Below, piece after piece: positions 1-7,284 of a stretch of 43,844 bases of DNA. Within the stretch, counting starts at the first letter, position 1. The number at the start of each line of letters is the position of its first letter. This DNA is from Deltaproteobacteria bacterium (GTDB taxonomy: Bacteria > Desulfobacterota > Desulfarculia > Adiutricales > Adiutricaceae): assembly GCA_031276635.1 (NCBI GenBank), contig JAISMU010000092.1, positions 1 to 43,844 of the forward strand. The letters run 5' to 3'. The notes under the pieces were generated by a model. It saw nothing but the letters and a program-made list of their open reading frames with translations, did not search any database and was not told the DNA's origin. The position numbers and the translations under genes were made by a program.

Positions 1-2
1 CG

Positions 3-194
3 GTCCTGGTGCCAGCGAAAAACCAGCCGGATCTGCGCGAGCTGCCGAGTCGTTTGACCGAGGGCCTCAAAATTGTGCCCATCAAAACCATTGACGAGGC
101 TTTGCGTCTGGCCATCCTGGGGGGCGACCTGGAAAACGAAGAGCCTTGGAGCCAGCGGGCCTGGACAAACGACTACCCGATCGAGGCTTGCTGA
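3..194 (+). CDS. lon: ATP-dependent protease Lon, C-terminal end (partial)
   Basis: This is the last ~63 residues of a gene that enters from the left edge. The frame reads VLVPAKNQPDLRELP, then a stretch matching the end of the Lon proteolytic domain (EGLKIVPIKTIDEALRLAI). In Lon this lies just after the catalytic Ser-Lys region, where the sequence typically reads VL.P..N..DL.E.P....EGL...PV...DE.L..AL. Lon is a cytoplasmic AAA+ protease that degrades misfolded and regulatory proteins. The stop TGA is at 192-194 and a strong terminator follows, so the gene ends its transcription unit. The catalytic residues are outside the window. The assignment rests on this tail only, but the match is distinctive. 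Confidence 0.85.
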   Translation, partial: VLVPAKNQPDLRELPSRLTEGLKIVPIKTIDEALRLAILGGDLENEEPWSQRAWTNDYPIEAC

Positions 195-210
195 AAGAAC
201 TTCTCACTAT

Positions 211-243
211 AAAACCGACCGCTTATAGCGGTCGGTTTTATTT
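211..243 (+). terminator. Rho-independent terminator after lon
   Basis: A perfect 12-bp stem (AAAACCGACCGC at 211-222 with GCGGTCGGTTTT at 228-239) has a 5-nt loop and a T-rich tail, starting 16 bases after the lon stop codon. The A-tract on the 5' side means it could also act on the minus strand. Confidence 0.9.
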
Positions 244-384
244 AGCGATTCTAATTTTAGTCTCCGATCAGGAAACCGACCAAGCTAGACAAAACTGTAT
301 AATTACAATTACTTTTTCTCGGTTAAAACCATCATCATTTTTTTACTCCCACCCTCGGAAACAATTTAGAAAGAGCCGCTCAAG

Positions 385-645
385 TTGGTCGAATCGATAA
401 ATCTGCCCACTGAGACCGAGGTCTTCTCCAATGTGGAAATTGATCGGCTTTTAGCCAAAGTCGCCCAAGAGGCCCAGGAGGACATCTCCCACAAGAACGA
501 CCACAGTTCCTTTGGGCCTGAGGTTAAAAAATTTAAAGATCTCGCCATAGCCATCTATGACGCCGGCTCCAAAATAAAGGCAATATTTGGCCTAAAAAAG
601 CCAGAGGCTGAGGGCCCCAACCAAAAGCCCCAGAAGCTTGATTAA
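385..645 (+). CDS. Hypothetical small protein (86 aa)
   Basis: An open frame of 86 codons that I do not recognise. The predicted product is highly charged and mostly helical in appearance, with a Lys/Pro-rich tail (KKPEAEGPNQKPQKLD) and no signal peptide or membrane segment. The frame begins after a stop at 367-369, and the first possible start is TTG at 385 with only a weak purine run upstream (AAAGAG, 370-375). GTG at 433 is an alternative start. Codon choice in the second half (GAG, GCC, AAG, CTC) resembles neighbouring genes, which favours a real gene over chance. It stands alone between the lon terminator and an AT-rich spacer. A 62-codon ORF on the opposite strand is weaker. Confidence 0.4.
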   Translation: MVESINLPTETEVFSNVEIDRLLAKVAQEAQEDISHKNDHSSFGPEVKKFKDLAIAIYDAGSKIKAIFGLKKPEAEGPNQKPQKLD

Positions 646-944
646 GCTCTAAGCCAAGGCCAATTCGGACACGCGACTCTCCATAGCTTTATTCCTCAGC
701 CTCTAAGACGCCATTCTCCCATTGGGATGAAAATTTAGGAGCGAAAAAAATAGGGCCTTGAGGAGCTGGTCAAAGACAAAAACTTGAATCGCTGACTGGC
801 CGACAGAGTTTTTAATTTTTGACTCCAAATAATATCTTAAATAAATATTATTTTAAGACTTGATTGATAAATTTAATGATAAATATTTATAAATTTAAGA
901 CTTAACTGACTCACAGACCCAACCAAAAAAAATTTTTTTGGGGG
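646..944. other. AT-rich spacer, no gene seen
   Basis: No convincing reading frame. The section from about 800 to 900 is almost entirely A and T with short self-complementary runs. It ends at the strong promoter at 945. Confidence 0.6.
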
Positions 945-973
945 TTGACAAACCAAACCCGGGGAAGTAAATT
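945..973 (+). promoter_or_regulatory. Strong sigma-70-type promoter for a candidate small RNA
   Basis: TTGACA at 945-950 and TAAATT at 968-973 are separated by exactly 17 bases. The expected start of transcription is around 980. No open reading frame follows closely; instead there is a hairpin and a terminator 60-100 bases downstream. Confidence 0.65.
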
Positions 974-979
974 AGCTCC

Positions 980-1079
980 ACGATTTAGGTTTGATCGATG
1001 ATCAGACCATCCTTAGCTGATCAGAATCCTGAAAGCGAAAGATTGAGCCCCAGTTGGTTCAGCCTTTCGTTTTTTTTTC
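980..1079 (+). ncRNA. Candidate ~100-nt small RNA
   Basis: The stretch between the promoter at 945-973 and the T-run at 1070-1078 has no ORF but folds well. Hairpin 1 pairs TGATCAG with CTGATCA in the 990-1025 section. Hairpin 2 is the terminator at 1036-1069. I do not recognise it as 6S, SRP, RNase P or a known riboswitch. It may be an independent small RNA or a leader/attenuator for nifB, which starts 270 bases downstream. A second terminator at 1109 argues against simple readthrough. This is inferred from promoter, structure and terminator only. Confidence 0.45.
1036..1079 (+). terminator. Rho-independent terminator of the candidate small RNA
   Basis: CGAAAG (1036-1041) pairs with CTTTCG (1064-1069), extended inward after one mismatch by TTGAGCC (1043-1049) with GGTTCAG (1056-1062, two G-U pairs). 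The loop is six bases and a run of nine T follows. Confidence 0.8.
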
Positions 1080-1108
1080 GCCCAGTTTCCGGCTGATCTC
1101 GACCTGAG

Positions 1109-1145
1109 AAGGCTGGGGCCACTTTAATGGCCCCAGCCTTTTTTA
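1109..1145 (+). terminator. Second Rho-independent terminator
   Basis: A perfect 12-bp stem AAGGCTGGGGCC (1109-1120) / GGCCCCAGCCTT (1129-1140) with an 8-base loop and a T run. It lies 30 bases after the previous terminator, so transcription from upstream is doubly insulated from nifB. Confidence 0.9.
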
Positions 1146-1270
1146 GTCACTGGCGAAATCCTTTGGCCCTAAACATCAGGCAATCCCATGACCGCGCCCC
1201 AGACTTCACTCTGGACACCCCAGACCAGCCCTCTCGCCCCGCGATGTTGGGCCCAGCCAGATCTAAAGTC

Positions 1271-1316
1271 GCCGCGAGGATTTTAACCGCCGAGGTTTTT
1301 TTCCTCCGGTCGCGGC
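1271..1316 (+). other. GC-rich inverted repeat in the nifB leader
   Basis: GCCGCGA (1271-1277) is perfectly complementary to TCGCGGC (1310-1316), with a smaller inner pairing of CCGAGG with CCTCCGG around a T7 loop. It lies 30 bases before the nifB start. It could be a structured 5' leader; it matches no riboswitch that I know. A clear promoter for nifB was not found between 1146 and 1347. Confidence 0.3.
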
Positions 1317-1347
1317 CTCAACCCACGCGTGCCCTGGGGGATAATAC

Positions 1348-2229
1348 ATGAGCCCGACCCAGCCTAACCACCTTGAGATTTTAGATAAACACCCCTGCTT
1401 CAGCCCCAGCTGCCCCACTGAGCATGGCCGGATCCACCTGCCAGTGGCCCCGCGCTGCAATATATTCTGCCGATTCTGCTCTCGCGGCTTGAGCGTGGAC
1501 GTGGAAAGACCAGGCAACGCTTCCCGGGTTCTCTCTCCCGAAGAGGCTCTGGACATCATGAGCCTAGCCCTGGTCTTGAGCCCGGAGCTCAAAGTCGCTG
1601 GGGTGGCCGGACCAGGAGATCCCCTGGCTGGGCCAGAGGCTTTGGATACCCTGATCGCCATCAAGGAAAAGTATCCTCAGCTCATTACCTGCTTGTCCAC
1701 CAACGGTCTAGGCTTGGCCTCCTCCATGGAGAAAATTGAGAGGGCTGGGGTCCAGACATTGACGGTCACTGTCAATGCCCTCGACCCGGCGATCCTGCAG
1801 GAATTAAATCTGGGCGTCCTGGAAAACGGCGTGTTTCTGGGAGGCCGGGACGGGGCGGTCAGACTTATAGCCGCCCAGGAGGAAGGTATCCGCCGAGCCA
1901 GCGAAAAAAATCTCCTCATAAAAATCAACTCTGTTTTAACCCCCGGAATCAATGACCGGCATCTGGGCCAAATCGCCGAAACCACCCAACGATGGGGGGC
2001 GAGCCTCATGAATATCATACCCTTGATCCCGGCCCATGACCTGGCTCATCTCCCCGCCCCAACCTCCGAGGAATTGGAAGAGGCCGTGGCCGCGGCGGAA
2101 AAGAGCCTGCCAGTCAAGCGCAACTGCCGCCGCTGCCGGGCTGACGCTTGTGGGGTGCCTGGCGGGGTTGATCACGCTCAGGCCCTTTACGGGGAACTTC
2201 GCCCCCAGGAGACCTTTTCTCATGGCTGA
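1348..2229 (+). CDS. nifB: NifB-type radical SAM protein (FeMo-cofactor core synthesis)
   Basis: NifB joins two 4Fe-4S clusters with a carbide from SAM to make NifB-co, the precursor of nitrogenase cofactors. The 293-residue protein has the HPC motif at residues 15-17, the SAM-cluster motif CNIFCRFC (Cys37, 41, 44), GPGDPLA in the middle, a KINSVLTPGIND stretch, and the C-terminal NCRRCRADACG motif (Cys260, 263, 268). All of these are hallmarks of NifB rather than of other radical SAM enzymes. It lacks the fused NifX domain of long proteobacterial NifB, but a separate NifX-like gene overlaps its end by 8 bases. ATG is preceded by GGGGG. No nifHDK is seen in the window. NifB also serves nitrogenase-like enzymes, so the client is not certain. 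Confidence 0.93.
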   Translation: MSPTQPNHLEILDKHPCFSPSCPTEHGRIHLPVAPRCNIFCRFCSRGLSVDVERPGNASRVLSPEEALDIMSLALVLSPELKVAGVAGPGDPLAGPEALDTLIAIKEKYPQLITCLSTNGLGLASSMEKIERAGVQTLTVTVNALDPAILQELNLGVLENGVFLGGRDGAVRLIAAQEEGIRRASEKNLLIKINSVLTPGINDRHLGQIAETTQRWGASLMNIIPLIPAHDLAHLPAPTSEELEEAVAAAEKSLPVKRNCRRCRADACGVPGGVDHAQALYGELRPQETFSHG

Positions 2230-2617
2230 GATTAAATCATCATCCCTCCCGCCGAAAAACCAACCGCCCCGTCGACCCTTCCGACCGAACAGACTGGCGG
2301 TGGCCTCGGAGACAGGCGAAAATATTGACGCCTGCTTTGGCAAAACCGGCAATTTTCGGATTTATCAACTAACCGGCGAAGGCGAGGAGCAGGCTTATGA
2401 GCTCTTGGAGGTCCGACCTGGGCCCCGACCATGCCAGGAGGGTAGTCACGACGAGGCGGTTTTGGACGCCTCAGCCGAGATCCTGAAAGATTGCGACATG
2501 GTTTTGGCTGGCCGGGTCGGCCCAGCCGCGGTCAAGGCCTTAGCTGACCGGGGCGTGATGGCTCTGGCCGCCCATCTGCCCATTACCGACGCCTTAAAGC
2601 GCCTGGCCAAACGATGA
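2222..2617 (+). CDS. NifX/NafY-family cofactor-binding protein
   Basis: A 131-residue protein of the dinitrogenase iron-molybdenum cofactor family (NifX, NafY, VnfX and the NifB C-terminal domain). The body reads RLAVASETGENIDACFGKTGNFRIYQ, split here as RLAVASETGENIDACFGKTG and NFRIYQ, followed by an alternating core (DMVLAGRVGPAAVKALADRG) typical of this fold. Family members carry NifB-co or finished cofactor between NifB and later proteins. The first ~25 residues are Pro/Lys-rich and look disordered. ATG at 2222 lies inside the last codons of nifB, indicating translational coupling, and the end overlaps the next gene by 4 bases (ATGA). The usual HFG motif reads CFG here, with Cys in place of the ligand His; this is worth noting. 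Confidence 0.88.
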   Translation: MAEIKSSSLPPKNQPPRRPFRPNRLAVASETGENIDACFGKTGNFRIYQLTGEGEEQAYELLEVRPGPRPCQEGSHDEAVLDASAEILKDCDMVLAGRVGPAAVKALADRGVMALAAHLPITDALKRLAKR

Positions 2618-3603
2618 GCGACGCCAAGACCCTCAGCCCAGAGCCACTTATTCCCCTGGAAAGCCCCTCGGCTGCCCCGAGCGAGGTCGCGGCCTGGCTG
2701 GGGGCTAAATTACGAAGATACGGGATACTGCTCTTTTTGCTGGGTCTGTGGGAGCTATCCGGTCGAGCCCATTGGGTGGACCAGACTGTGGTCCCGTCGT
2801 TGACGCTGACCTTAAAGGCCATCGCCCAGATGTGGCAGAGGATCGACCTGGGCTCCCACATTCTAATCTCCCTGGGCCGGGTTATCTTTGGTCTTTTAAT
2901 TGGCCTTTCGGTGGGAGCGCCTATGGCCTATGTTTTGGCTCGGGCCTGGCCAAAGCTGGGCCAAAATTTCGAGAGCCTCTGGCGGGTTTTTGGCTTGATT
3001 AACCCTTACTGCCTTTTTCCCATTTTCGTCATCATGTTCGGGCTGGGCGAGACCCCCAAAATCGCTGTTCTGGCTTGGGTTTCCCTATGGCCCATTTTTT
3101 TTGGGGCAGAGACGGCCTTTCGCAACGTCAATCCCCAGTTGCTGAAAACCGCCCTCTCAATGAACTGCCGGTCCTGGGCCATCTTCTGGAGAATCACCCT
3201 TCCGGCCAGCCTGCCGGCCATTTTTACCGGAGCCAGAATCGGGGTGGAAATGTCCTTTTTCATCCTCATCGCCGCGGAAATGACCGGGGCCACGGCGGGT
3301 TTGGGCTGGATCATCCATAACGCCGGAGCCGCCTATCAAACCGAGCGGATTTACGGGGCTGGCGTTTGCGTGGTCATTTTGGGGGTGGGGATAAACCGCT
3401 TTCTGGAGCTGATTCGACAGAATTTTTTGGCTTGGGGCGAAGGTGATGGCATCCCCTGGCTCCTGAGCTCCCGGGCCTCGAAACAACCGACTAATCGCCT
3501 GGTGTTGTGGTTGTGTTGTCTGATCTTCGCCCTCGTCATGGCCCTGGGTTTTTGGAAAATTTTTCAAGGGGAAAACCTCATCTTAAGCTCCCCCAACCCT
3601 TAA
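2614..3603 (+). CDS. NitT/TauT-family ABC transporter permease 1
   Basis: An inner-membrane permease of the nitrate/taurine/sulfonate type (SsuC/TauC fold) with about six membrane segments. The EAA-type coupling loop is visible around the KTALSMNCRSWAIFWRITLP stretch, followed by ASLPAIFTGARIGVEMSFF. At 329 residues it is longer than the usual 250-280. It has an extra ~35-residue cytoplasmic N-terminus and an additional C-terminal hydrophobic segment (LVLWLCCLIFALVMALGF) after the core. The start ATG overlaps the stop of the NifX-like gene. It should pair with the permease at 3716 and the binding protein at 4586. The substrate is unknown; the NifB linkage suggests a metal or cofactor-related compound, which is inference. 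Confidence 0.85.
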   Translation: MSDAKTLSPEPLIPLESPSAAPSEVAAWLGAKLRRYGILLFLLGLWELSGRAHWVDQTVVPSLTLTLKAIAQMWQRIDLGSHILISLGRVIFGLLIGLSVGAPMAYVLARAWPKLGQNFESLWRVFGLINPYCLFPIFVIMFGLGETPKIAVLAWVSLWPIFFGAETAFRNVNPQLLKTALSMNCRSWAIFWRITLPASLPAIFTGARIGVEMSFFILIAAEMTGATAGLGWIIHNAGAAYQTERIYGAGVCVVILGVGINRFLELIRQNFLAWGEGDGIPWLLSSRASKQPTNRLVLWLCCLIFALVMALGFWKIFQGENLILSSPNP

Positions 3604-3715
3604 AGCCCAGGTCAACTGATAGCTCAGAAAATCCGCCCGCCTGACCAGGCTGACCTTGACCTGACCAGGCGGCGAGGGAGGGCTCCTCGCCCCCAAAAGG
3701 AACCTGATTTCAAAA

Positions 3716-4492
3716 ATGATCTTCGCGTTTATCCGAAAATACGCGGCCATAATCGGCTTCCTGGGGCTCTGGGAAGGCTTAAGCCGCCTGAGAGTCATCG
3801 ATCCTCTATTTTTCCCGCCATTTACCCAGGTGGTGGCTGAAATCGTCCATCTGCTGAGGATCGGGGTTTTGGGGCCCCAGATCAAGGCCAGTCTCCAGCG
3901 AGCTATCCCGGGCTTCCTCCTGGCCACCCTGATGGGCGTTCCGCTAGGCCTACTGCTGGGCAGTTGGTTTAAAACCTTAACCAACTATCTGGAACTGCCC
4001 CTGGAGATATTTTCGCAACTAAACCCCTTTTTGCTTTTCCACATCATCATTCTTTTCATGGGTATCGGGGAAGCCCCCAAAGTCACCATCGTCGCCTGGA
4101 CCTGCTTGTGGCCAATAGTCTTCAGTTCCATGAGCGGGGCGGCCCAGGTCAATCCCAGCCTGCTCAAATCCGGTCGGGCCTTTGGTCTTTCCCGGCTGGG
4201 GCTTTTAAGAAAAATCACCTGGCCCGCCGCCTCACCTGTGGTTTTCGCTGGAATCAGATTAAGCTTGGGCTATAGCCTTTTCATGCTCATCGCCGCCGAG
4301 ATGATGGGAGCCTCCAGCGGCCTGGGTTTCATGGTGCAAAGAACCCAGGAGACTTTTCAGCTCGACCGCCTCTACGCCGCGGTCACGGTTATCGCTTTTC
4401 TGGGCCTGATCCTGGACGCTTCGCTGCAGTTACTGGGTCGGGCTTTTCTGTACACAAAACTGGAAAATTACGTCAATACTCCGGGTGATTAA
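3716..4492 (+). CDS. NitT/TauT-family ABC transporter permease 2
   Basis: A 258-residue permease paralogous to the one at 2614, with the same order of segments. Shared marks include LWEGLSRLRVIDP near the N-terminus, NPFLLFHIIILFMGIGEAPK in the middle, and the coupling loop around GRAFGLSRLGLLRKITWPAA. It is of standard family length. The two permeases differ enough that they probably form a heterodimer. A 112-base spacer holding repeated CTGACCAGG words separates it from permease 1, and no start signal stronger than the ATG at 3716 is seen. No gene for the ATP-hydrolysing subunit lies on either side, so it must be supplied from elsewhere or the transporter is incomplete. Confidence 0.85.
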   Translation: MIFAFIRKYAAIIGFLGLWEGLSRLRVIDPLFFPPFTQVVAEIVHLLRIGVLGPQIKASLQRAIPGFLLATLMGVPLGLLLGSWFKTLTNYLELPLEIFSQLNPFLLFHIIILFMGIGEAPKVTIVAWTCLWPIVFSSMSGAAQVNPSLLKSGRAFGLSRLGLLRKITWPAASPVVFAGIRLSLGYSLFMLIAAEMMGASSGLGFMVQRTQETFQLDRLYAAVTVIAFLGLILDASLQLLGRAFLYTKLENYVNTPGD

Positions 4493-4585
4493 TGACCGGC
4501 GAAATTTCCGAAACTAAAAAAACAGTTCAAATTTTTTGAAAATTTTTTTGGACAATTATTGAGACAATCAAGCGAAGGAGAAATC

Positions 4586-5863
4586 ATGCGCGTTAAAAAA
4601 CCATTTCCAGACTCCCCGCGGAAACTTGGCCGCTCTCTGGCCTTCTTGAGCCCAGTTTTAACCCTCTTGGCTTTAGGGACCTTTTTATCCTTGACTTTTT
4701 TAGCCAACTCCGCCTTAGCTCAGGAGCAGGCTAAACCCCTTGGTCTGGGTTACGCTCAACCTCTGGGCCGACTCGTCATTGAGGTGGCCATTAAAGAGGG
4801 TTATTTCAAGGAGGAGGGAATCGAGATCGCCGCCCTTGAGGTCGACCCGGCTAAATATAAAAGTCTCCTGGCCAGCAAGGACATTGTGGGCGGGCCCCTC
4901 AATTATAAGGCCCTGCCTCTGGCTCAAGCCGGGACCCCTCTGGCCATCACCGCCGGCCTTTACAGTGGCTTTCTAGAACTGGTCGGGCGCCCCCTAGTCG
5001 CTGGAAAAATCAGCCTGGCCAGCGAGGACCCAATATCTGGCCCGGCGGTGGCCGCGGCCAGATATTTTCGGCTCCAGGGGCTGGACCCGGTCAAGGATGT
5101 CAAGTGGTTAAAATTTCCCCCCGATGAATTGGCCCAAGCGGTGATCAGTGGGGAAGCCTCAGTTCTAGCCCGGTGGCAACTGGCCAAACCTGACCCAAAG
5201 GAACCCTGGTCCAACCTGAAGTATGAGCCTAAAGGCCAGGAAGGTCATGGGGGGCATGAGGGGCATGGAGGACATGGGGGGCATGGCTCTGGCCACGGCG
5301 ATTCGCCTGACCATAAAAATGGCCCGAAACATAGCTCATTTTCCGAAGCGACCCAGGCGGACGAGAGCGTCCCGCTCTTTGCCCACCATACCGGGGCGGC
5401 TGACGACTCTCAAAGCGACGCCGGCTACCAGATCATTTTCCAAGCCCGGGCTCATCTGCCTAAAGCCCCGCCAGGAGCCGCCGCGGCCAATCCGCACGCC
5501 GGGCACACGGGAGAACACCACTTTTACGACACCTTTGTGGTCCTGGACCGGGATTTCATCAAAAATAACCAAGCTAAAGCCATGGCCGTCACCCGGGCCC
5601 TCATCCGGAGCTCCAGATGGATCAGCGACAATAAAGACCAGGCCGCCCAACTGGCGGTGGACCTAAAAATTTTGCCTGGCTCGAAGGAGGACGCCCGGGG
5701 AGAAGTGGGCCGCTATATGTGGATGCCCGGGGTTAGCCAGGCCCGCGAGCACCTAAAAACCTATATTCACGAGGCGGTTCTGAGAGGCGAGTTGCCGGCC
5801 AAATTAGATGAAAAGGTTTTTTTTGAGAAAATCTTCGCTCAAGTGTTGCCAGATTTCAGCTGA
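4586..5863 (+). CDS. Periplasmic binding protein (NMT1/SsuA-like) with His-rich insert
   Basis: A solute-binding protein for the two upstream permeases. ATG at 4586 is chosen over TTG at 4559 because AAGGAG (4575-4580) sits correctly before it. Residues 1-45 form a signal peptide with a long hydrophobic core ending in NSALAQ. The first lobe has the family pattern LGRLVIEVAIKEGYFKEEGI. Residues ~220-250 form a Gly/His-rich insert with at least eight His, and a second His group (HAGHTGEHHF) follows around residue 310. This is unusual for nitrate/sulfonate binding proteins and resembles metal-binding loops of Zn/Ni/Co proteins. At 425 residues it is ~100 longer than typical. The C-terminal half retains a normal second lobe. 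Metal binding is inferred. Confidence 0.82.
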   Translation: MRVKKPFPDSPRKLGRSLAFLSPVLTLLALGTFLSLTFLANSALAQEQAKPLGLGYAQPLGRLVIEVAIKEGYFKEEGIEIAALEVDPAKYKSLLASKDIVGGPLNYKALPLAQAGTPLAITAGLYSGFLELVGRPLVAGKISLASEDPISGPAVAAARYFRLQGLDPVKDVKWLKFPPDELAQAVISGEASVLARWQLAKPDPKEPWSNLKYEPKGQEGHGGHEGHGGHGGHGSGHGDSPDHKNGPKHSSFSEATQADESVPLFAHHTGAADDSQSDAGYQIIFQARAHLPKAPPGAAAANPHAGHTGEHHFYDTFVVLDRDFIKNNQAKAMAVTRALIRSSRWISDNKDQAAQLAVDLKILPGSKEDARGEVGRYMWMPGVSQAREHLKTYIHEAVLRGELPAKLDEKVFFEKIFAQVLPDFS

Positions 5864-5894
5864 GAAAAAAATTTTTCGCCTTGGTTAAAAAAAC

Positions 5895-5923
5895 TTGACA
5901 AGCCCGAGGCGAAGATTTATATT
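5895..5923 (+). promoter_or_regulatory. Sigma-70-type promoter of ssrA
   Basis: TTGACA (5895-5900), 17-base spacer, TATATT (5918-5923). The tmRNA begins 45 bases after the -10 element, leaving a short 5' leader to be removed by RNase P. Confidence 0.8.
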
Positions 5924-5967
5924 TCTCTCGGCGTATGCTTGTGTCCAATTTTCCTTTTTAGGAATCC

Positions 5968-6319
5968 GGGGGTGATTTGGATTCGACGGGGATAGTTGAG
6001 ACCAGAGCCGCAGGCCGAGCGACCCAGTGACTCGTTAATCCAACGGGACTAAACACAAAAGCAGACTCTACCGAGTACGCACTGGCTGCATAGCCAGCGT
6101 CCCTGAGAATATGCGGCCCACAGCTTCTCAGGGGCGTAGCCAAACGGGCTGGTCAACTCAGGGGGCTACTGGCCTGAGCTGACGAGAAAATTCCAGTTTC
6201 TCGCCCCGCGACCACCTGTCCGTTGGAGGTCAAAGGGTTAAACAAAAAAACGGAATAAGCCTGTAGACACTTTGGGGGAAGATCTTCGGACGCGGGTTCA
6301 ATTCCCGCCACCTCCACCA
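5968..6319 (+). ncRNA. ssrA: Transfer-messenger RNA (tmRNA)
   Basis: tmRNA rescues stalled ribosomes and tags the unfinished protein for proteolysis. The 5' end GGGGGTGATTTGGATTCGAC and the 3' end GGTTCAATTCCCGCC plus ACCTCCACCA are diagnostic. The acceptor stem GGGGGUG pairs with CACCUCC, with one G-U pair, and CCA is encoded. The tag reading frame starts with GCA at 6061 and stops with TAG at 6091-6093, giving ADSTEYALAA; the ALAA end is the usual degradation signal. Length is ~352 nt in the normal one-piece form. It has its own promoter and terminator. A degenerate copy of the 3' end lies at 7817. Confidence 0.96.
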
Positions 6320-6343
6320 GTTTATAATTCAAAGAAGTAGTAT

Positions 6344-6385
6344 AAAAGCCAAAAGCCCAATAAAATCAAGGCTTTTGGCTTTTTG
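6344..6385 (+). terminator. Rho-independent terminator of ssrA
   Basis: AGCCAAAAGCC (6347-6357) pairs with GGCTTTTGGCT (6370-6380), followed by a T run. A related hairpin recurs at 7860-7903. Confidence 0.88.
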
Positions 6386-7033
6386 TTTGTCTAATTTGAC
6401 CTAACCAAATCCCTTAACATCCATCACTTTTGGGGGTATCTTAGTTTTGATGAAATTCGGTACCCCCAATGCCATATCTATCGTTAAAATTTTATTTTTT
6501 ACATTTAAAGCTAATATATTTTTATTATATACCAATATTTATAAATAATATAATTATTATATTGATATATTAAAATAAAAAATTTATTTTGTTTATTTAT
6601 TTTTTGATAATTAGATGATACATTGTTTTTTTATGGTAAAAATATCTTCTTTAAATAACATCTCTTGACTCGAATTTGTGGCTAGCCGCTAATGGTTTGG
6701 CCACAAAAGGCGTGTAACATCGCTAAAGAATAAAAAAATCAAAAGATTGCCTAACCCGACGGGGCGACTTGAGGCTCTGGCCAGAAAGGCGGACCAGCCC
6801 ACTCTGGACAATATTATATGGCGAAAATAGAATTTTTTCAGCCCATTGGTCAGCCATTTTGAGCAAATTTTATCGCTCGGGCGGGGGAAGGAAAATTAGT
6901 TGGACAGGTTGAGACGGATGAGGTGATTTTTAGCCCAGTAGGCCAGGAAACGAGGGCTTTTCTCAGGCTCGCGAACTCTTGAGCGCCCGGAAGCTTATTC
7001 TCAACCACCAGCCACGCCAAACCTGGAACACTC
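6386..7033. other. AT-rich spacer downstream of ssrA, no intact gene
   Basis: The first ~280 bases are extremely AT-rich. From ~6700 to 7030 the composition becomes GC-richer, like former coding sequence, but every frame is broken by stops. No transposase motif or clean terminal repeats were recognised. The stretch lies between ssrA and its duplicated 3' end, so it may be the remains of an integrated element. Confidence 0.45.
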
Positions 7034-7284
7034 TTAAACGGTTAGCTCCGAGGGGTCGCCAAAAATAGCTTTGACCCGGCCTCGACCGATAACCCCCACC
7101 CCGATGGTCGCGAAGTCATCGCCCTTGAGGTGGTAATTTTCGCCATACTCTTTTTCTTTGATGGTTTGAAAGCCCAGGCGGGCCAGTGTATCCAGAGCCA
7201 CCTCCAGCTCGGCCCCTCCTCGCTTTTGGCGAATTTGAGCTCCAGAACCGCCAAGGCCCTTTTGAGACTCTCAAAAGTACTCTA
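7034..7284 (-). pseudogene. C-terminal fragment of an AAA-ATPase-like/PD-(D/E)XK nuclease (DUF1703-type)
   Basis: Reading the minus strand gives ALAVLELKFAKSEE, then after a one-base shift near 7215 ELEVALDTLARLGFQTIKEK, and finally EYGENYHLKGDDFATIGVGV ending at the stop complementary to 7034-7036. The ELK motif and the KEYGENY segment match the C-terminal nuclease domain of the large AAA-ATPase-like/PD-(D/E)XK (PF08011) family. An in-frame stop just upstream and the frameshift show it is a dead remnant of a protein that is normally ~500 residues long. It sits within the putative ssrA-linked insertion. Confidence 0.6.

Noticed and set aside
1146-1347. Sigma-54 promoter for nifB
   Set aside because: TGGCGAAATCCTTTGGCC near 1151 has GG but not GC at the right distance, and the TTGC element is missing.
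5223-5666. 147-codon frame inside the binding-protein gene
   Set aside because: It is an alternative frame of the His-rich region, with a low-complexity Met/Gly/Arg product and no independent support.
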